Source of the DNA: Nanobdellota archaeon
GTDB taxonomy: Archaea; Nanobdellota; Nanobdellia; Pacearchaeales; GW2011-AR1
Reading direction: 5' to 3'
Assembly: GCA_027858295.1 (NCBI GenBank)
Contig: JAQICZ010000023.1
Span: 1 to 47,966, forward strand
DNA length: 47,966 nt
Shown: positions 22,039-30,098 of the stretch, piece after piece
Position numbering within the stretch: the stretch's first letter is position 1
Layout: every line of letters begins with the position of its first letter
The notes under the pieces: model-generated
What the model saw: the letters and a program-made list of their open reading frames with translations, nothing else
Told to the model about the DNA's origin: nothing
Databases searched by the model: none
Made by a program: the position numbers and the translations under genes

Positions 22039-24540
22039 ATGACAAAGAAATTCATCCCAATAGATTACGACTACTTTGATTACGATGGCAAAAACCACGT
22101 TAAAATATTCGGAAGAGATGAAACCAATGAGCAAATATGTATAATCGACACCTGCCCAATATTCATGTGGGCAATACTAAAAGAAAATGTTACAAAAAAA
22201 CAGATAATTGAACTAATCAAAGAAGTCAAAGAAGTCTATGTTCAAACAAAAGACAGAACAACAACAATAGAAAAAGTAGAAACTCACGAGAAAAATTATT
22301 CAGGGAAAAAAGTAGTAGCTCTGAAAATATTCGCAACAAATTATAAAGATCTTTCATCCGTTGCCTCAAAATTAGACAATGAACTAATTGACAAAAGACG
22401 AGGCTATGATTTAGGTTTCACAACACATTACATTATAGAAAAAAAACTAAATCCACTAGTATGGTATGATATAGAAACAACAGAACTAGAAGAAGACGAT
22501 TACGACTTCATAAAAAACGAACTAAAAACAGAAAAAGTCCTAAAACTAAACTCCCACAGACCGTCAACGGTAGACAGTATACCGTCAACCGACTTCACTT
22601 CGAGAAGCTTAGCCTACGACATTGAAACAGATTCCTTGAAACCAGAATTAGGAGCAATCCTAATGATCTCACTTTATGGGAAAGATTTCAAAAAAGTAAT
22701 CACCTGGAAGAAAGGACCAACGACTCAAGACTACGTAGAATTTGTTGAAGATGAAAAAGCCTTATTGAAAACTTTTCTCAAACACGTTGAAGAATACAAA
22801 CCAGATTTTTTAGTCGGTTATAATTCAGATGCCTTTGATATGCCATATATCAAGACAAGAGCGAAAATGCTAAAAATAAAATTCCCAATTGGCCTCGACA
22901 AATCAGAACCAAAAATAAGAAAAGGAATTCCGCCAACAACAAAAATCACAGGAATAACTCATCTAGACTTATACAAATTCGTAAAAACAGCCTATGCACA
23001 ATATATGCAATCTGAGACGCTTTCATTAAATGATGTAGCATCCGAATTCCTGGGAGAAAAAAAGATACCCTTCGTGTTTAAGCACTCAAAAGACATCAAA
23101 GAAAATGAATGGGATTTATATTATAGATATAACTTAAAAGATTCAGACCTAGCATTTCAACTCTTCGAAAAATTCCTACCAGATATGATTGAATTTTCAA
23201 AAGTAGTAAAAGAACCAATTTTCGAAGCTTCAAGAAATGGATTGTCAAAACAAATCGAAGGATACATTTTGCACAATCTAGAAAAGTTTAACGAAATTCC
23301 AGAAAGAAAACCAAATCAAAAAGAGACAGGAGCAAGAATGCAGCAAGGACAAACACAAGGAGCTTTCGTCTTTAAACCAACAGCAGGACTCTACGAAGAC
23401 CTCGGAATGTTCGATTTTACCTCAATGCATACTTCAATTATTATTTCACATAACATCTCAAAAGGAACACTCATAGAACCGTCAACCGTCAACAGCCAAC
23501 CGTCAACAGATTATAATGATTCTCCAGAAATTAAAATTGACGGTAAAAACATAAAATATCATTTCACAAAAGAACCAGGATTTTTCCCATTACTTTTACA
23601 AGAAATCTTTGATAAAAGAAAACAATTCAAAAAAGAATACAACGAGAATCCAAACCCAATGACAAAGGCAAGAAGCAATGCCTTCAAAGTTCTCTCAGCC
23701 TCAGCTCACGGATACATAGCATTTTCAGGAGCAAGATATTACTCAAAAGAAGCAGCAGAATCAATCTTAGCCTTCGTCAGACAATACAACCAAGAAACAA
23801 TTCAAAAAATAAAAGACGCAGGCCAAAAAATAATCTATGGAGATACCGACTCCGTAGTCTTCACCCTTGAAGGGAAATCCGAATCAACAATAAAAGAACT
23901 TCTCAAGAAAATCAATTCAGAATTGCCAGGAGTAATGAATCTAGAACTTGAAGGTTTCTTCAAAAGAGGACTTTGGGTAAATACTCGTGGCGGAGAAACA
24001 GGAGCAAAAAAGAAATATGCAATGATTACAGAAAATGGAATTGTAAAAATCAGAGGATTCGAAACAGTAAGAAGAGACTGGTGTGAACTCGCAAGGAAAA
24101 CACAAGACCATATCTTAAGATTAATATTAAAACAAGGAAATGAAAAAGAATCCCTAAAATATGTAAAAGAAATAATCAAACAACTAAAAGAAAGAAAGAT
24201 ATCAAAAGATAAACTAATCATAAGAACACAATTGAAAAAACCAATCACAGAATACAAAGCAATTTCACCTCATGTAACAGCAGCAATCAAGATGCAAAAG
24301 CAAGGAATGGCTGTAGGAATTGGCTCATTAATAGAATACTATATAGGAAACACCGGCGGCTCTTCAAAATTAGTAAGAGACAAAGCCCTCCTAAAAAACG
24401 AAGACGGAGAATACGACATAACATATTACCTAAAAAAACAAATGCTCCCTTCAGTAGATCAAATCTTCCAAGTCTTCGGAATCGACATCAAAGAAGTTAT
24501 TGATGGTCAAAAACAAGAGAACTTAAAAAAATGGTTCTAG
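22039..24540 (+). CDS. polB: Family B DNA polymerase with altered palm motifs
   Basis: The 833-aa replicative polymerase has exonuclease motifs AYDIETD (Asp about 194), GYNSDAFDMPYI and YNLKDSDLA, polymerase motif C YGDTDSVV, the KKKYAMI segment and a C-terminal PCNA-binding peptide ENLKKWF. Motif A reads FDFTSMHTSIIISHN where family B normally has SLYPSI: the steric-gate Tyr is His. Motif B reads KVLSASAHGY instead of KxxxNSxYG, with the Tyr again His and the Asn changed. Two stretches (about 174-185 and 480-490) are encoded by the ACCGTCAAC repeat and look like insertions. I place the start at 22039 because upstream codons are repeat sequence. Confidence 0.93.
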   Translation: MTKKFIPIDYDYFDYDGKNHVKIFGRDETNEQICIIDTCPIFMWAILKENVTKKQIIELIKEVKEVYVQTKDRTTTIEKVETHEKNYSGKKVVALKIFATNYKDLSSVASKLDNELIDKRRGYDLGFTTHYIIEKKLNPLVWYDIETTELEEDDYDFIKNELKTEKVLKLNSHRPSTVDSIPSTDFTSRSLAYDIETDSLKPELGAILMISLYGKDFKKVITWKKGPTTQDYVEFVEDEKALLKTFLKHVEEYKPDFLVGYNSDAFDMPYIKTRAKMLKIKFPIGLDKSEPKIRKGIPPTTKITGITHLDLYKFVKTAYAQYMQSETLSLNDVASEFLGEKKIPFVFKHSKDIKENEWDLYYRYNLKDSDLAFQLFEKFLPDMIEFSKVVKEPIFEASRNGLSKQIEGYILHNLEKFNEIPERKPNQKETGARMQQGQTQGAFVFKPTAGLYEDLGMFDFTSMHTSIIISHNISKGTLIEPSTVNSQPSTDYNDSPEIKIDGKNIKYHFTKEPGFFPLLLQEIFDKRKQFKKEYNENPNPMTKARSNAFKVLSASAHGYIAFSGARYYSKEAAESILAFVRQYNQETIQKIKDAGQKIIYGDTDSVVFTLEGKSESTIKELLKKINSELPGVMNLELEGFFKRGLWVNTRGGETGAKKKYAMITENGIVKIRGFETVRRDWCELARKTQDHILRLILKQGNEKESLKYVKEIIKQLKERKISKDKLIIRTQLKKPITEYKAISPHVTAAIKMQKQGMAVGIGSLIEYYIGNTGGSSKLVRDKALLKNEDGEYDITYYLKKQMLPSVDQIFQVFGIDIKEVIDGQKQENLKKWF
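22558..22597. repeat. In-frame palindrome inside polB (first)
   Basis: ACCGTCAACGGTAGACAGT and a second ACCGTCAAC encode RPSTVDSIPSTD, in the N-terminal to exonuclease junction. Confidence 0.75.
23476..23516. repeat. In-frame palindrome cluster inside polB (second)
   Basis: ACCGTCAACCGTCAACAG and a further ACCGTCAAC encode EPSTVNSQPSTD shortly after motif A, probably in a surface loop. Confidence 0.75.
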
Positions 24541-24554
24541 CGAAGCAAAGGTTC

Positions 24555-24592
24555 GCAGTTATCAGTAATCAGTTCTTAGTCATTAGTCAAAC
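24555..24592. repeat. ATCAGTAATCAGTTCTTAGTC short repeat
   Basis: GCAGTTATCAGTAATCAGTTC..AGTCATTAGTC just after the polB stop; a simple degenerate repeat similar in style to the CCGTCAAC group. Confidence 0.4.
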
Positions 24593-24620
24593 CCACCAAT
24601 CCCAAAAAAACCAAATATAT

Positions 24621-24698
24621 TCCATGCCCTCACCGAGGTGATAATTCAACTGTTTTGGCGACAATCAAAACAAAAACAATAATTGCCAAAAGTGCCTT
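24621..24698 (+). repeat. Short dispersed element lacking the G-rich loop
   Basis: Box CCATGCCCTCACCGAGGTGATAATTCAA, then closing stem TTTTGGCGACAAT/ATAATTGCCAAAA with an A-rich loop instead of G-runs. It shows that the stem and box are kept even when the G-rich core is lost. It ends 52 nt before the next gene. Confidence 0.7.
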
Positions 24699-24750
24699 CC
24701 AATATTTAATCCCCTCTAGTTTTATAAATAAAAAATCCTTTATGTAAGTT

Positions 24751-25374
24751 ATGACTAGAACAAAAGAACTACTACACGAATTAAAGCATCATCTACCCTT
24801 TACAGTTCTTGCTACTATTGTTGGAATTGGTGCAGTCCTCCTCATACAATTTCTCTTTAAAATCACAGTAACTGCACAAGCTTTTGATATCCTGCACCCT
24901 TTACATATATTGGCTTCAGGTATCGTTTCAGCAGGAATCTTCTACAGATACAAAAAGAACGTTATACAAGCAATATTTGTCGGAATGTTTTCAGCTCTTG
25001 CAATCGGAACAATCAGCGATATAATATTTCCCTATTTAGGATCGGCAGCACTCCAATTACACCCCTACTTTCATTTTTCAATAATTGAAAAACCATTTTT
25101 AATCCTAGGATCTGCTCTGGTTGGGAGTATAATCGGAATTACAACAAAAACAACAAAAATTCCTCACACATTACACGTAGGTTTATCAGTATTCGCAAGC
25201 CTCTTCTACATCCTAGCCTTCACAACAGGATTAACTATTTTGCACTTCGTCTTATCAATCATAATAATTTTGATTGCCGTAGTAATCCCTTGTTGCCTCT
25301 CAGACATTCTCTTACCTTTCTTCTTCCTAGGGAAGAAAATCAAACATTGCCATTGCGAAACAGGACATTGCTAA
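24751..25374 (+). CDS. Polytopic membrane protein with His/Cys-rich ends
   Basis: The 207-aa protein has about six hydrophobic helices and many potential metal ligands: ELKHHLPF at the start, FDILHPLHIL, LQLHPYFHF in a loop, VIPCCLSDILLP in the last helix and a C-terminal KHCHCETGHC. This pattern suggests transport or sensing of a transition metal, but I do not recognise the family and cannot name the metal. The GTTATG start at 24751 follows AGTTTTATAAATAAA about 30 nt upstream. It stands between polB and a kinase-like gene, all on the plus strand. Confidence 0.65.
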   Translation: MTRTKELLHELKHHLPFTVLATIVGIGAVLLIQFLFKITVTAQAFDILHPLHILASGIVSAGIFYRYKKNVIQAIFVGMFSALAIGTISDIIFPYLGSAALQLHPYFHFSIIEKPFLILGSALVGSIIGITTKTTKIPHTLHVGLSVFASLFYILAFTTGLTILHFVLSIIIILIAVVIPCCLSDILLPFFFLGKKIKHCHCETGHC

Positions 25375-25435
25375 GAACATTCTGGGATAAATATAATAGA
25401 TATCTTTTTTAAGATGAAAACACATGCCCTATTGA

Positions 25436-26236
25436 ATGACTAACAACCTTAATAATTTGTACAGAACGTTTAGGAACCTTGACAAAGTCGAAATGCTAGA
25501 ATCTGAAAACGAAACAGCTAAAGAATCAGACAATAGGATTAGAAAATACATTGGTGCTATTGGACATGAAATCAGAGGCCCACTTAATGGGTTAATAGGC
25601 TTTTGTGAGCTCATAAAAGATAACCCGACTACAGAAAACGTGACAAATTTTATGCCCTATATACTCAGTTCAGCTCAAAAAACACTAGCGATATCATCCT
25701 TGATAAGATTAGCCTCATCAACACTTGAAGAACTAAAATTATTATCTAGAGATATAGATGTGACAGAATCCGTAAAAGCAAATATTATCCCCTACACTCA
25801 CCACCTTGATAAAATAGGTATTAATTTATATCACAATGGGCCTACGAAAATAACAACAAATCAAGAAATGTTTGAATTTGTTATTGGAACAAAATTAGGA
25901 GATGCTGTAAAATACGGAAAAGAAGGAAAAATGATAAATATAGGAATTACGAATAATGAGAACTCTATCAAAATTCAAATTGAAAATGACATAGCGAAAG
26001 AAAAAAAAGATGGGATTGTAACAAATCAAGGACTAGGAACTTTTATTACAGATGAATCAATACAAAAAATGAATTACACATTTGAAAATTATACAATTCC
26101 AAGAGTTGACACTTCAAAAAAGCCCACAACCTTTGGAAATCCAAAATCAACACAACCTTCTACTAAAAATCTTTTTGGCCTTCAAATTACAATCCCAAGA
26201 ATTGGTGGATTAGAAGAAAAGACCCTAAACCCCTAA
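25436..26236 (+). CDS. Degenerate histidine kinase-like protein
   Basis: The 266-aa soluble protein has a HisKA-type dimerisation helix with an H-box IGHEIRGPLNGLIGF (about 43-57) and a reduced HATPase domain: FVIGTKLGDAVKYGKEGKMINIGI takes the place of the N-box (normally NAxKY) and GLGTFITDESIQKM resembles the G2 box; a DxGxG G1 box is not visible. Phosphotransfer is therefore doubtful even though the His is present. No sensor domain or membrane helix and no response regulator gene is adjacent. It could be a phosphotransfer adaptor or a protein-interaction derivative of the family. Confidence 0.65.
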   Translation: MTNNLNNLYRTFRNLDKVEMLESENETAKESDNRIRKYIGAIGHEIRGPLNGLIGFCELIKDNPTTENVTNFMPYILSSAQKTLAISSLIRLASSTLEELKLLSRDIDVTESVKANIIPYTHHLDKIGINLYHNGPTKITTNQEMFEFVIGTKLGDAVKYGKEGKMINIGITNNENSIKIQIENDIAKEKKDGIVTNQGLGTFITDESIQKMNYTFENYTIPRVDTSKKPTTFGNPKSTQPSTKNLFGLQITIPRIGGLEEKTLNP

Positions 26237-26293
26237 TCTTATAAATCAATTTCCCGAAATAAATCTATAATAATCCAACCAAGTCACCTAACT

Positions 26294-26382
26294 CAACTTG
26301 CTTTTGGCGGTGGAGGAGTGGGCTTTGATGTTAGAAATTTTAACTCAATTCTGGGTGGAAATAAAAAATGCTTTAGCATTTT
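26294..26382 (+). repeat. Dispersed G-rich element, divergent type II copy
   Basis: CAACTTGC..GGCGGTGGAGGAGTGGGC, later CTGGGTGGAAAT and a terminal hairpin AAAATGC/GCATTTT. It ends 14 nt before the following start codon. Confidence 0.55.
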
Positions 26383-26395
26383 ACAATAACTAAAA

Positions 26396-27439
26396 ATGAC
26401 AAGAAAAGACAGAACAATCCCAGAACCAAAACCACTCTTTGTGGAAAGAATGGCAAAACTCCTAAAAGGAAAAGACCTAGAAGAATTCTGGAGAATCTCA
26501 AAAGAACCATTAACTCCTTCTATCAGATGTAACACTCTAAAAATCTCGCCAGAAGAATTAAAGAAAAAACTAGAAGATAATAACGATTGGATTTTAGAAC
26601 AACCCTGGAAAGATTGCCCAGAAGTAATGATAGTAAAAGGAAAAAAACCAACAGGTCATGAAAAAGAAATTCTAAGGGAAGAAGGCCTAGCAAAATTAGC
26701 ACCCGGAGAACTTGGCAGATGCTTAGAACACATGCTAGGTTATTTTTACGTTCAAGAATTATCCTCATTATTACCAGTAATAGCAATGCCACCACAAGAA
26801 GGAGAACTTTACCTTGACATGTGTGCCGCACCAGGATCAAAAACAACACAAGCAGCAGCAAAGATGAACAACAAGGGAACAATCATTGCAAACGAAATGG
26901 CAATGGGAAGAATGAGAATCCTCGCCTCAAATTTAGAAAGATGTGGAGTAACAAATACAATCGTGACAAGAAAAGAAGGACAAGCATTAATGAAAAGATT
27001 GGCAAAAACAGATTTGCCAAAATTCGATAAAATATCAGTAGACGCCCCTTGTTCAGGAGAAGGAACATTAAGAGGCTCACCAAAAACATTTCTAATGTGG
27101 AACATAAACACCGTAAAATACTTATCAAAAGTACAAAAAGAATTATTCCGTGAAGCCTTCAAACAACTAAGAGTTGGCGGAGAATTATTATATTCAACAT
27201 GTACTCATTCACCAGAAGAAAATGAAGAAGTCGTTGATAAAATGCTTCAAGAATTTGAAGACTCAATAGAAATTATACCAGTAAAACTACCAGCAAAAAC
27301 AAGAGACGGAATAACAGAATGGGAAGGAAAAAGATATGACGAAAGAGTAAAATTATCTCAAAGACTATATCCACAAGACAACAACACAGAAGGCTTTTTT
27401 GTAAGTAGATTCAAAAAATTAAAGGAGGCAAATCTGTAA
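26396..27439 (+). CDS. RNA (cytosine-C5)-methyltransferase, NOL1/NOP2/Sun family
   Basis: The 347-aa enzyme has the family's N-terminal SIRCNTLKISPEELKKKLE, SAM-binding DMCAAPGSKTTQAA (about 142-155), DAPCSGEGTLRG (about 217-228) and the catalytic STCTHSPEENEEVV (about 266-279). The two Cys, in PCSGEG and in TCTHSPEEN, are the release and nucleophile residues. It methylates tRNA or rRNA. The next gene, 30 nt downstream, encodes a PUA-type RNA-binding protein that resembles the C-terminal domain fused in other family members, so the two probably form a split enzyme. Confidence 0.9.
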   Translation: MTRKDRTIPEPKPLFVERMAKLLKGKDLEEFWRISKEPLTPSIRCNTLKISPEELKKKLEDNNDWILEQPWKDCPEVMIVKGKKPTGHEKEILREEGLAKLAPGELGRCLEHMLGYFYVQELSSLLPVIAMPPQEGELYLDMCAAPGSKTTQAAAKMNNKGTIIANEMAMGRMRILASNLERCGVTNTIVTRKEGQALMKRLAKTDLPKFDKISVDAPCSGEGTLRGSPKTFLMWNINTVKYLSKVQKELFREAFKQLRVGGELLYSTCTHSPEENEEVVDKMLQEFEDSIEIIPVKLPAKTRDGITEWEGKRYDERVKLSQRLYPQDNNTEGFFVSRFKKLKEANL

Positions 27440-27462
27440 ACCGTCAATGGTCAACAGTAAAC
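27440..27462. repeat. ACCGTCAATGGTCAACAG repeat
   Basis: Copy of the short palindrome group located between the methyltransferase and PUA genes. Confidence 0.65.
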
Positions 27463-27469
27463 TAATAAA

Positions 27470-27949
27470 ATGAGCGCACCAACAGAAACAACAACAATAC
27501 TAGAAGGAAAAGAATTAAAAAAATTCAAAGAACAACTAGAAGAACAATTCGGAATCACAGAAATCCCCGGTAAAGTAATCAAAAGAGGAAAAGAAAAAGT
27601 ATTTTTGTTCACTGGAGATTTCACAGAAAAAGAAATGAAAACCCTAGGATATGAAGTCTTTGTAGAAAGAGCAGGAACATATATTGCAAAAGATATGGAA
27701 GACGCTTTTAGATTATCAATTGAAGGCTCCCAAATATTCAAAAACCAAATAACAAAAAATATCGTAGAACTAAACGAAGAAGAAATGGACACCTGGATGC
27801 ACGGAAGCGAAGTCCTAAAAAAAACAGGACTAAAAGGCTACGTTGTAATGAAATACAAAAACGATATGCTAGGTTGCGGAAAAGCCTCAGAACAAAAAAT
27901 CACAAACTTTATTCCTAAATCTCGAAGATTAAAATATAAGTTAGCTTAG
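27470..27949 (+). CDS. PUA-like RNA-binding protein, NSUN/Nip7-type
   Basis: The 159-aa product ends with a PUA-like domain: GYVVMKYKNDMLGCGKASEQKITNFIPKSRRLK (about 124-156) is the typical strand-loop of the RNA-binding domain found at the C-terminus of NOL1/NOP2/RsmF methyltransferases and in Nip7-like proteins. It follows the methyltransferase with a 30-nt gap and likely helps it bind RNA. The last 165 nt or so of this gene occur a second time downstream (28091-28257) beyond a hairpin. Confidence 0.8.
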   Translation: MSAPTETTTILEGKELKKFKEQLEEQFGITEIPGKVIKRGKEKVFLFTGDFTEKEMKTLGYEVFVERAGTYIAKDMEDAFRLSIEGSQIFKNQITKNIVELNEEEMDTWMHGSEVLKKTGLKGYVVMKYKNDMLGCGKASEQKITNFIPKSRRLKYKLA

Positions 27950-27975
27950 AAATAAATTCTATTTACAATTACAAA

Positions 27976-28090
27976 GTTATAATTTTTAGCTATCTTTTTA
28001 TTTAGACGAAGTAAAAATATTTTTCATAATAGCAACGTTATATGAAAAATCTTTTTGCGAGTATAAATGAAAAAGAGCAAAAATTATAAC
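27976..28090. terminator. Long hairpin element between convergent genes
   Basis: GTTATAATTTTTAGCTATC pairs with GAGCAAAAATTATAAC, and TTTTTATTTAGAC with GTATAAATGAAAAA; inside lies AAATATTTTTCATA..TATGAAAAATCTTTT. The TTTATTTAGAC / GTATAAATGAAA arms match 3608-3711. It looks like a small inverted-repeat element inserted behind the PUA gene, followed at once by the duplicated gene end. Confidence 0.65.
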
Positions 28091-28257
28091 GAAATGACTA
28101 CCTTGATGCACGGTATGAAGTCCTAAAAAAAACAGGACTAAAAGGCTACGTTGTAATGAAATACAAAAACGATATGCTCGGTTGCGGAAAAGCATCAGAA
28201 CAAAAAATCACAAATTTTATTCCTAAAAGTAGAAGATTAAAACACAAACTGGCTTAA
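28091..28257 (+). pseudogene. Duplicated 3' end of the PUA gene
   Basis: About 165 nt closely match the last third of 27470-27949, including CTAAAAAAAACAGGACTAAAAGG and a final RLKHKLA plus stop. A few silent and conservative changes show some age. It has no promoter or start. The end overlaps the stop of the GNAT gene, whose last residues are written on the opposite strand of this copy. Confidence 0.9.
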
Positions 28258-28731
28258 CGCTTTTTCAAAAATAAAATCAGATTTAGATTTTCTTTTTAAT
28301 TTAAAACCATTTTTCTCCAAAACCCTATGTGAAGCAATGTTTTCTCCAGAAACTTCTGCAATTAATTTGAAATTCCCGACTTCTCTTGAAATCTTTTCTA
28401 AAAATAATTTTATTGCTAAAGTGGCAAAACCTTTCCCACAATTTCTATTTGAAATCCAATAGCCTATTTTACCGATTTTTTTATTATGATCAATATTTCC
28501 GATACCAATAGTTCCAATGATTTCATTTTTATTATTAATAATAGCATATAAAATAAATAATGGGCTTTCCAACGAATACATTTTTTTATACTCTTTTATC
28601 CAATTGCGCATATATTCTAAAGTAATTTCCTTATGTTCAACATTTACTCCTGTTTCTTTAAGACTTTCTTCATTCAAAAATAAACTTTTTAAATTCTTTG
28701 CATCTTTTAAAAATAATTTCCTCAACTTCAT
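28237..28731 (-). CDS. GNAT-family acetyltransferase (RimJ/RimL-like)
   Basis: The 164-aa protein follows the GNAT plan: KLRKLFLKDAKNLKSLFLNE, strand IGTIGIGNIDHNKKIGKIGYWI, the acetyl-CoA loop RNCGKGFATLAIKLFLE (RxxGxG/A) and ASHRVLEKNGFKLKRK typical of RimJ/RimL and ribosomal-protein or small-molecule acetyltransferases. The substrate is unknown. CTTTAAATAATT lies about 26 nt before ATG 28731, so it is leaderless. Its last codons lie within the duplicated PUA fragment, so the original C-terminus was probably replaced. Confidence 0.85.
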   Translation of the reverse strand: MKLRKLFLKDAKNLKSLFLNEESLKETGVNVEHKEITLEYMRNWIKEYKKMYSLESPLFILYAIINNKNEIIGTIGIGNIDHNKKIGKIGYWISNRNCGKGFATLAIKLFLEKISREVGNFKLIAEVSGENIASHRVLEKNGFKLKRKSKSDFIFEKALSQFVF

Positions 28732-28840
28732 TTATCAAATAAATCATGAAACTTTAAATAATTAATCTCAAAAATAAAAGCTATTTCTCCCTACCCAATT
28801 TTAACTCATTTTTAAAAAACTTGGCCCAAAAACTAATCTA

Positions 28841-28958
28841 GATAATTAAACTGCCTTGGGGGTGACCGGGGGAACGGACAGTGGGGGTGAGAATCTTCTG
28901 GCGCCCTCAATTACAACCTTCTTGGCGACACGGAGTTTGAATAGGGCGGGCTGGCCTT
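28841..28958 (+). repeat. GC-rich island related to the dispersed element
   Basis: GATAATTAAACTGCCTTGGGGG matches the box-to-core junction at 12257-12278. G-runs GGGGGTGACC, GGGGGAACGG and GTGGGGGTGAG follow, then TTGGCGACACGGAG..GGGCGGGCTGGCC. Strongly GC-rich relative to its surroundings; a diverged element copy or a separate structured RNA. Confidence 0.5.
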
Positions 28959-29000
28959 AAAATATTAAAAAGATAAAATTAAGTATACCATTCAACAAAA

Positions 29001-29114
29001 TTACTCTTCCGCCGAACATTCTTCACACCGACTATCTCTAACTTCAAATTCCTCTTTAGAACAATCTAACCAGTTACCACACTTACGACACTTGAAATTC
29101 ATATACTCATACAT
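29001..29114 (-). CDS. Micro zinc-ribbon protein
   Basis: A 37-codon frame encodes FKCRKCGNWLDCSKEEFEVRDSRCEECSAEE at its end: CxxC (RKCG) about 20 residues before a second CxxC (RCEEC), the knuckles of a rubredoxin-like zinc ribbon. Such mini zinc ribbons are frequent in archaea. The first ATG is 29114 and a second in-frame ATG at 29102 would give 33 aa. Function unknown; possibly a partner of another protein. Confidence 0.65.
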   Translation of the reverse strand: MYEYMNFKCRKCGNWLDCSKEEFEVRDSRCEECSAEE

Positions 29115-29175
29115 AGCAGAACAAGCATAAATTCAATAATATGCCTTATCAACTTTTTGGGATAAAAATACACTG

Positions 29176-29997
29176 CTATTTTTCAAGAATAGACCTCACA
29201 TTAGAGTCAAAAAAAGAAACAAACTTATCATAATCTTCAAAAACCTCATTTCTAGCTCGCCCTTTAATTGCAGAAGCCGCTACCTCTCTCAATGCCAAAT
29301 AACTACGAGCAACAGAAGAAATCGAATAATCCCAATTCAAAAAACTCTCTCTCACTTTATCATTAAATGTTTCATTAAATTTCTTAATATACTTCACCTT
29401 TGTTTCATCAGAAGTGTTCAAGTCAGAAATAGACATCATAGTTTGTTTTAATAAATGAAAATCTAATTCTTCCAAAGATAGATTTCGATTAAGCAAACAA
29501 CCAGAATCAATAGGAATTACCTTAGAATGCCCTTCAACTAAAAAATTCTTCAAATGAGGGTCTGAATGCAAATACATTGGATCTCTTTTTTTATGAGCAA
29601 CTTTTCTAATAGTATTATACACATCTAAAAAATTATCGAACAAAGACATAGAATCCTTTTTATCCAAAAATTGCCTTACAGATTTTGAATTTTTAATATA
29701 TTTCCAAGAAATTGAATTATCAGAAATTCCCTCAAAATTCAATGTCGGGATTCCTTCCCTGGCCCAATAATACGAGGTCCAAGCTTCTCTCTTTAAATAA
29801 TCGGAGCCCTCTTTGGCAAACGCTCTATGATAATTCATCGGAGCCTGTTTTATAAATTTATGAAATACTTTCTTTTCAATTTCCTTCAAAGGAGAATTAG
29901 AAATAGCGAAAACAGTTTTTCTAAAAATATCTTTTTCAGCATTGACAATAACTTCCGAGTGCATTGCCCCAGTGTCCAATGTTACTTCAAGTCCCAT
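29176..29997 (-). CDS. Kinase-fold protein (APH/RIO-like)
   Basis: The 273-aa product carries the catalytic loop YLHSDPHLKNFL and the metal-binding IDSG of protein-kinase-like or aminoglycoside-phosphotransferase-like enzymes (about 176-200): HxD, then N five residues later, then D-S-G in place of DFG. The N-lobe is short and I cannot see a clear VAIK lysine; FRKTVFAIS is a possibility. The substrate is unknown. I chose ATG 29997 because ATATTTAAATAT lies about 28 nt upstream. A smaller protein of related type is encoded at 32886. Confidence 0.7.
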   Translation of the reverse strand: MGLEVTLDTGAMHSEVIVNAEKDIFRKTVFAISNSPLKEIEKKVFHKFIKQAPMNYHRAFAKEGSDYLKREAWTSYYWAREGIPTLNFEGISDNSISWKYIKNSKSVRQFLDKKDSMSLFDNFLDVYNTIRKVAHKKRDPMYLHSDPHLKNFLVEGHSKVIPIDSGCLLNRNLSLEELDFHLLKQTMMSISDLNTSDETKVKYIKKFNETFNDKVRESFLNWDYSISSVARSYLALREVAASAIKGRARNEVFEDYDKFVSFFDSNVRSILEK

Positions 29998-30098
29998 AAT
30001 AAAGAAGCATATAACCAATATTTAAATATTTCTTCACTAAAACTAACACAAATCCTCTTCTAACAAAACTTTATAACTCGGCTTTCTCTCTCTAAGAC

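Noticed and set aside
28841-28958. RNase P or SRP RNA
   Set aside because: GC-rich, but I could not find the diagnostic conserved segments of either RNA, and its left part matches the dispersed element.
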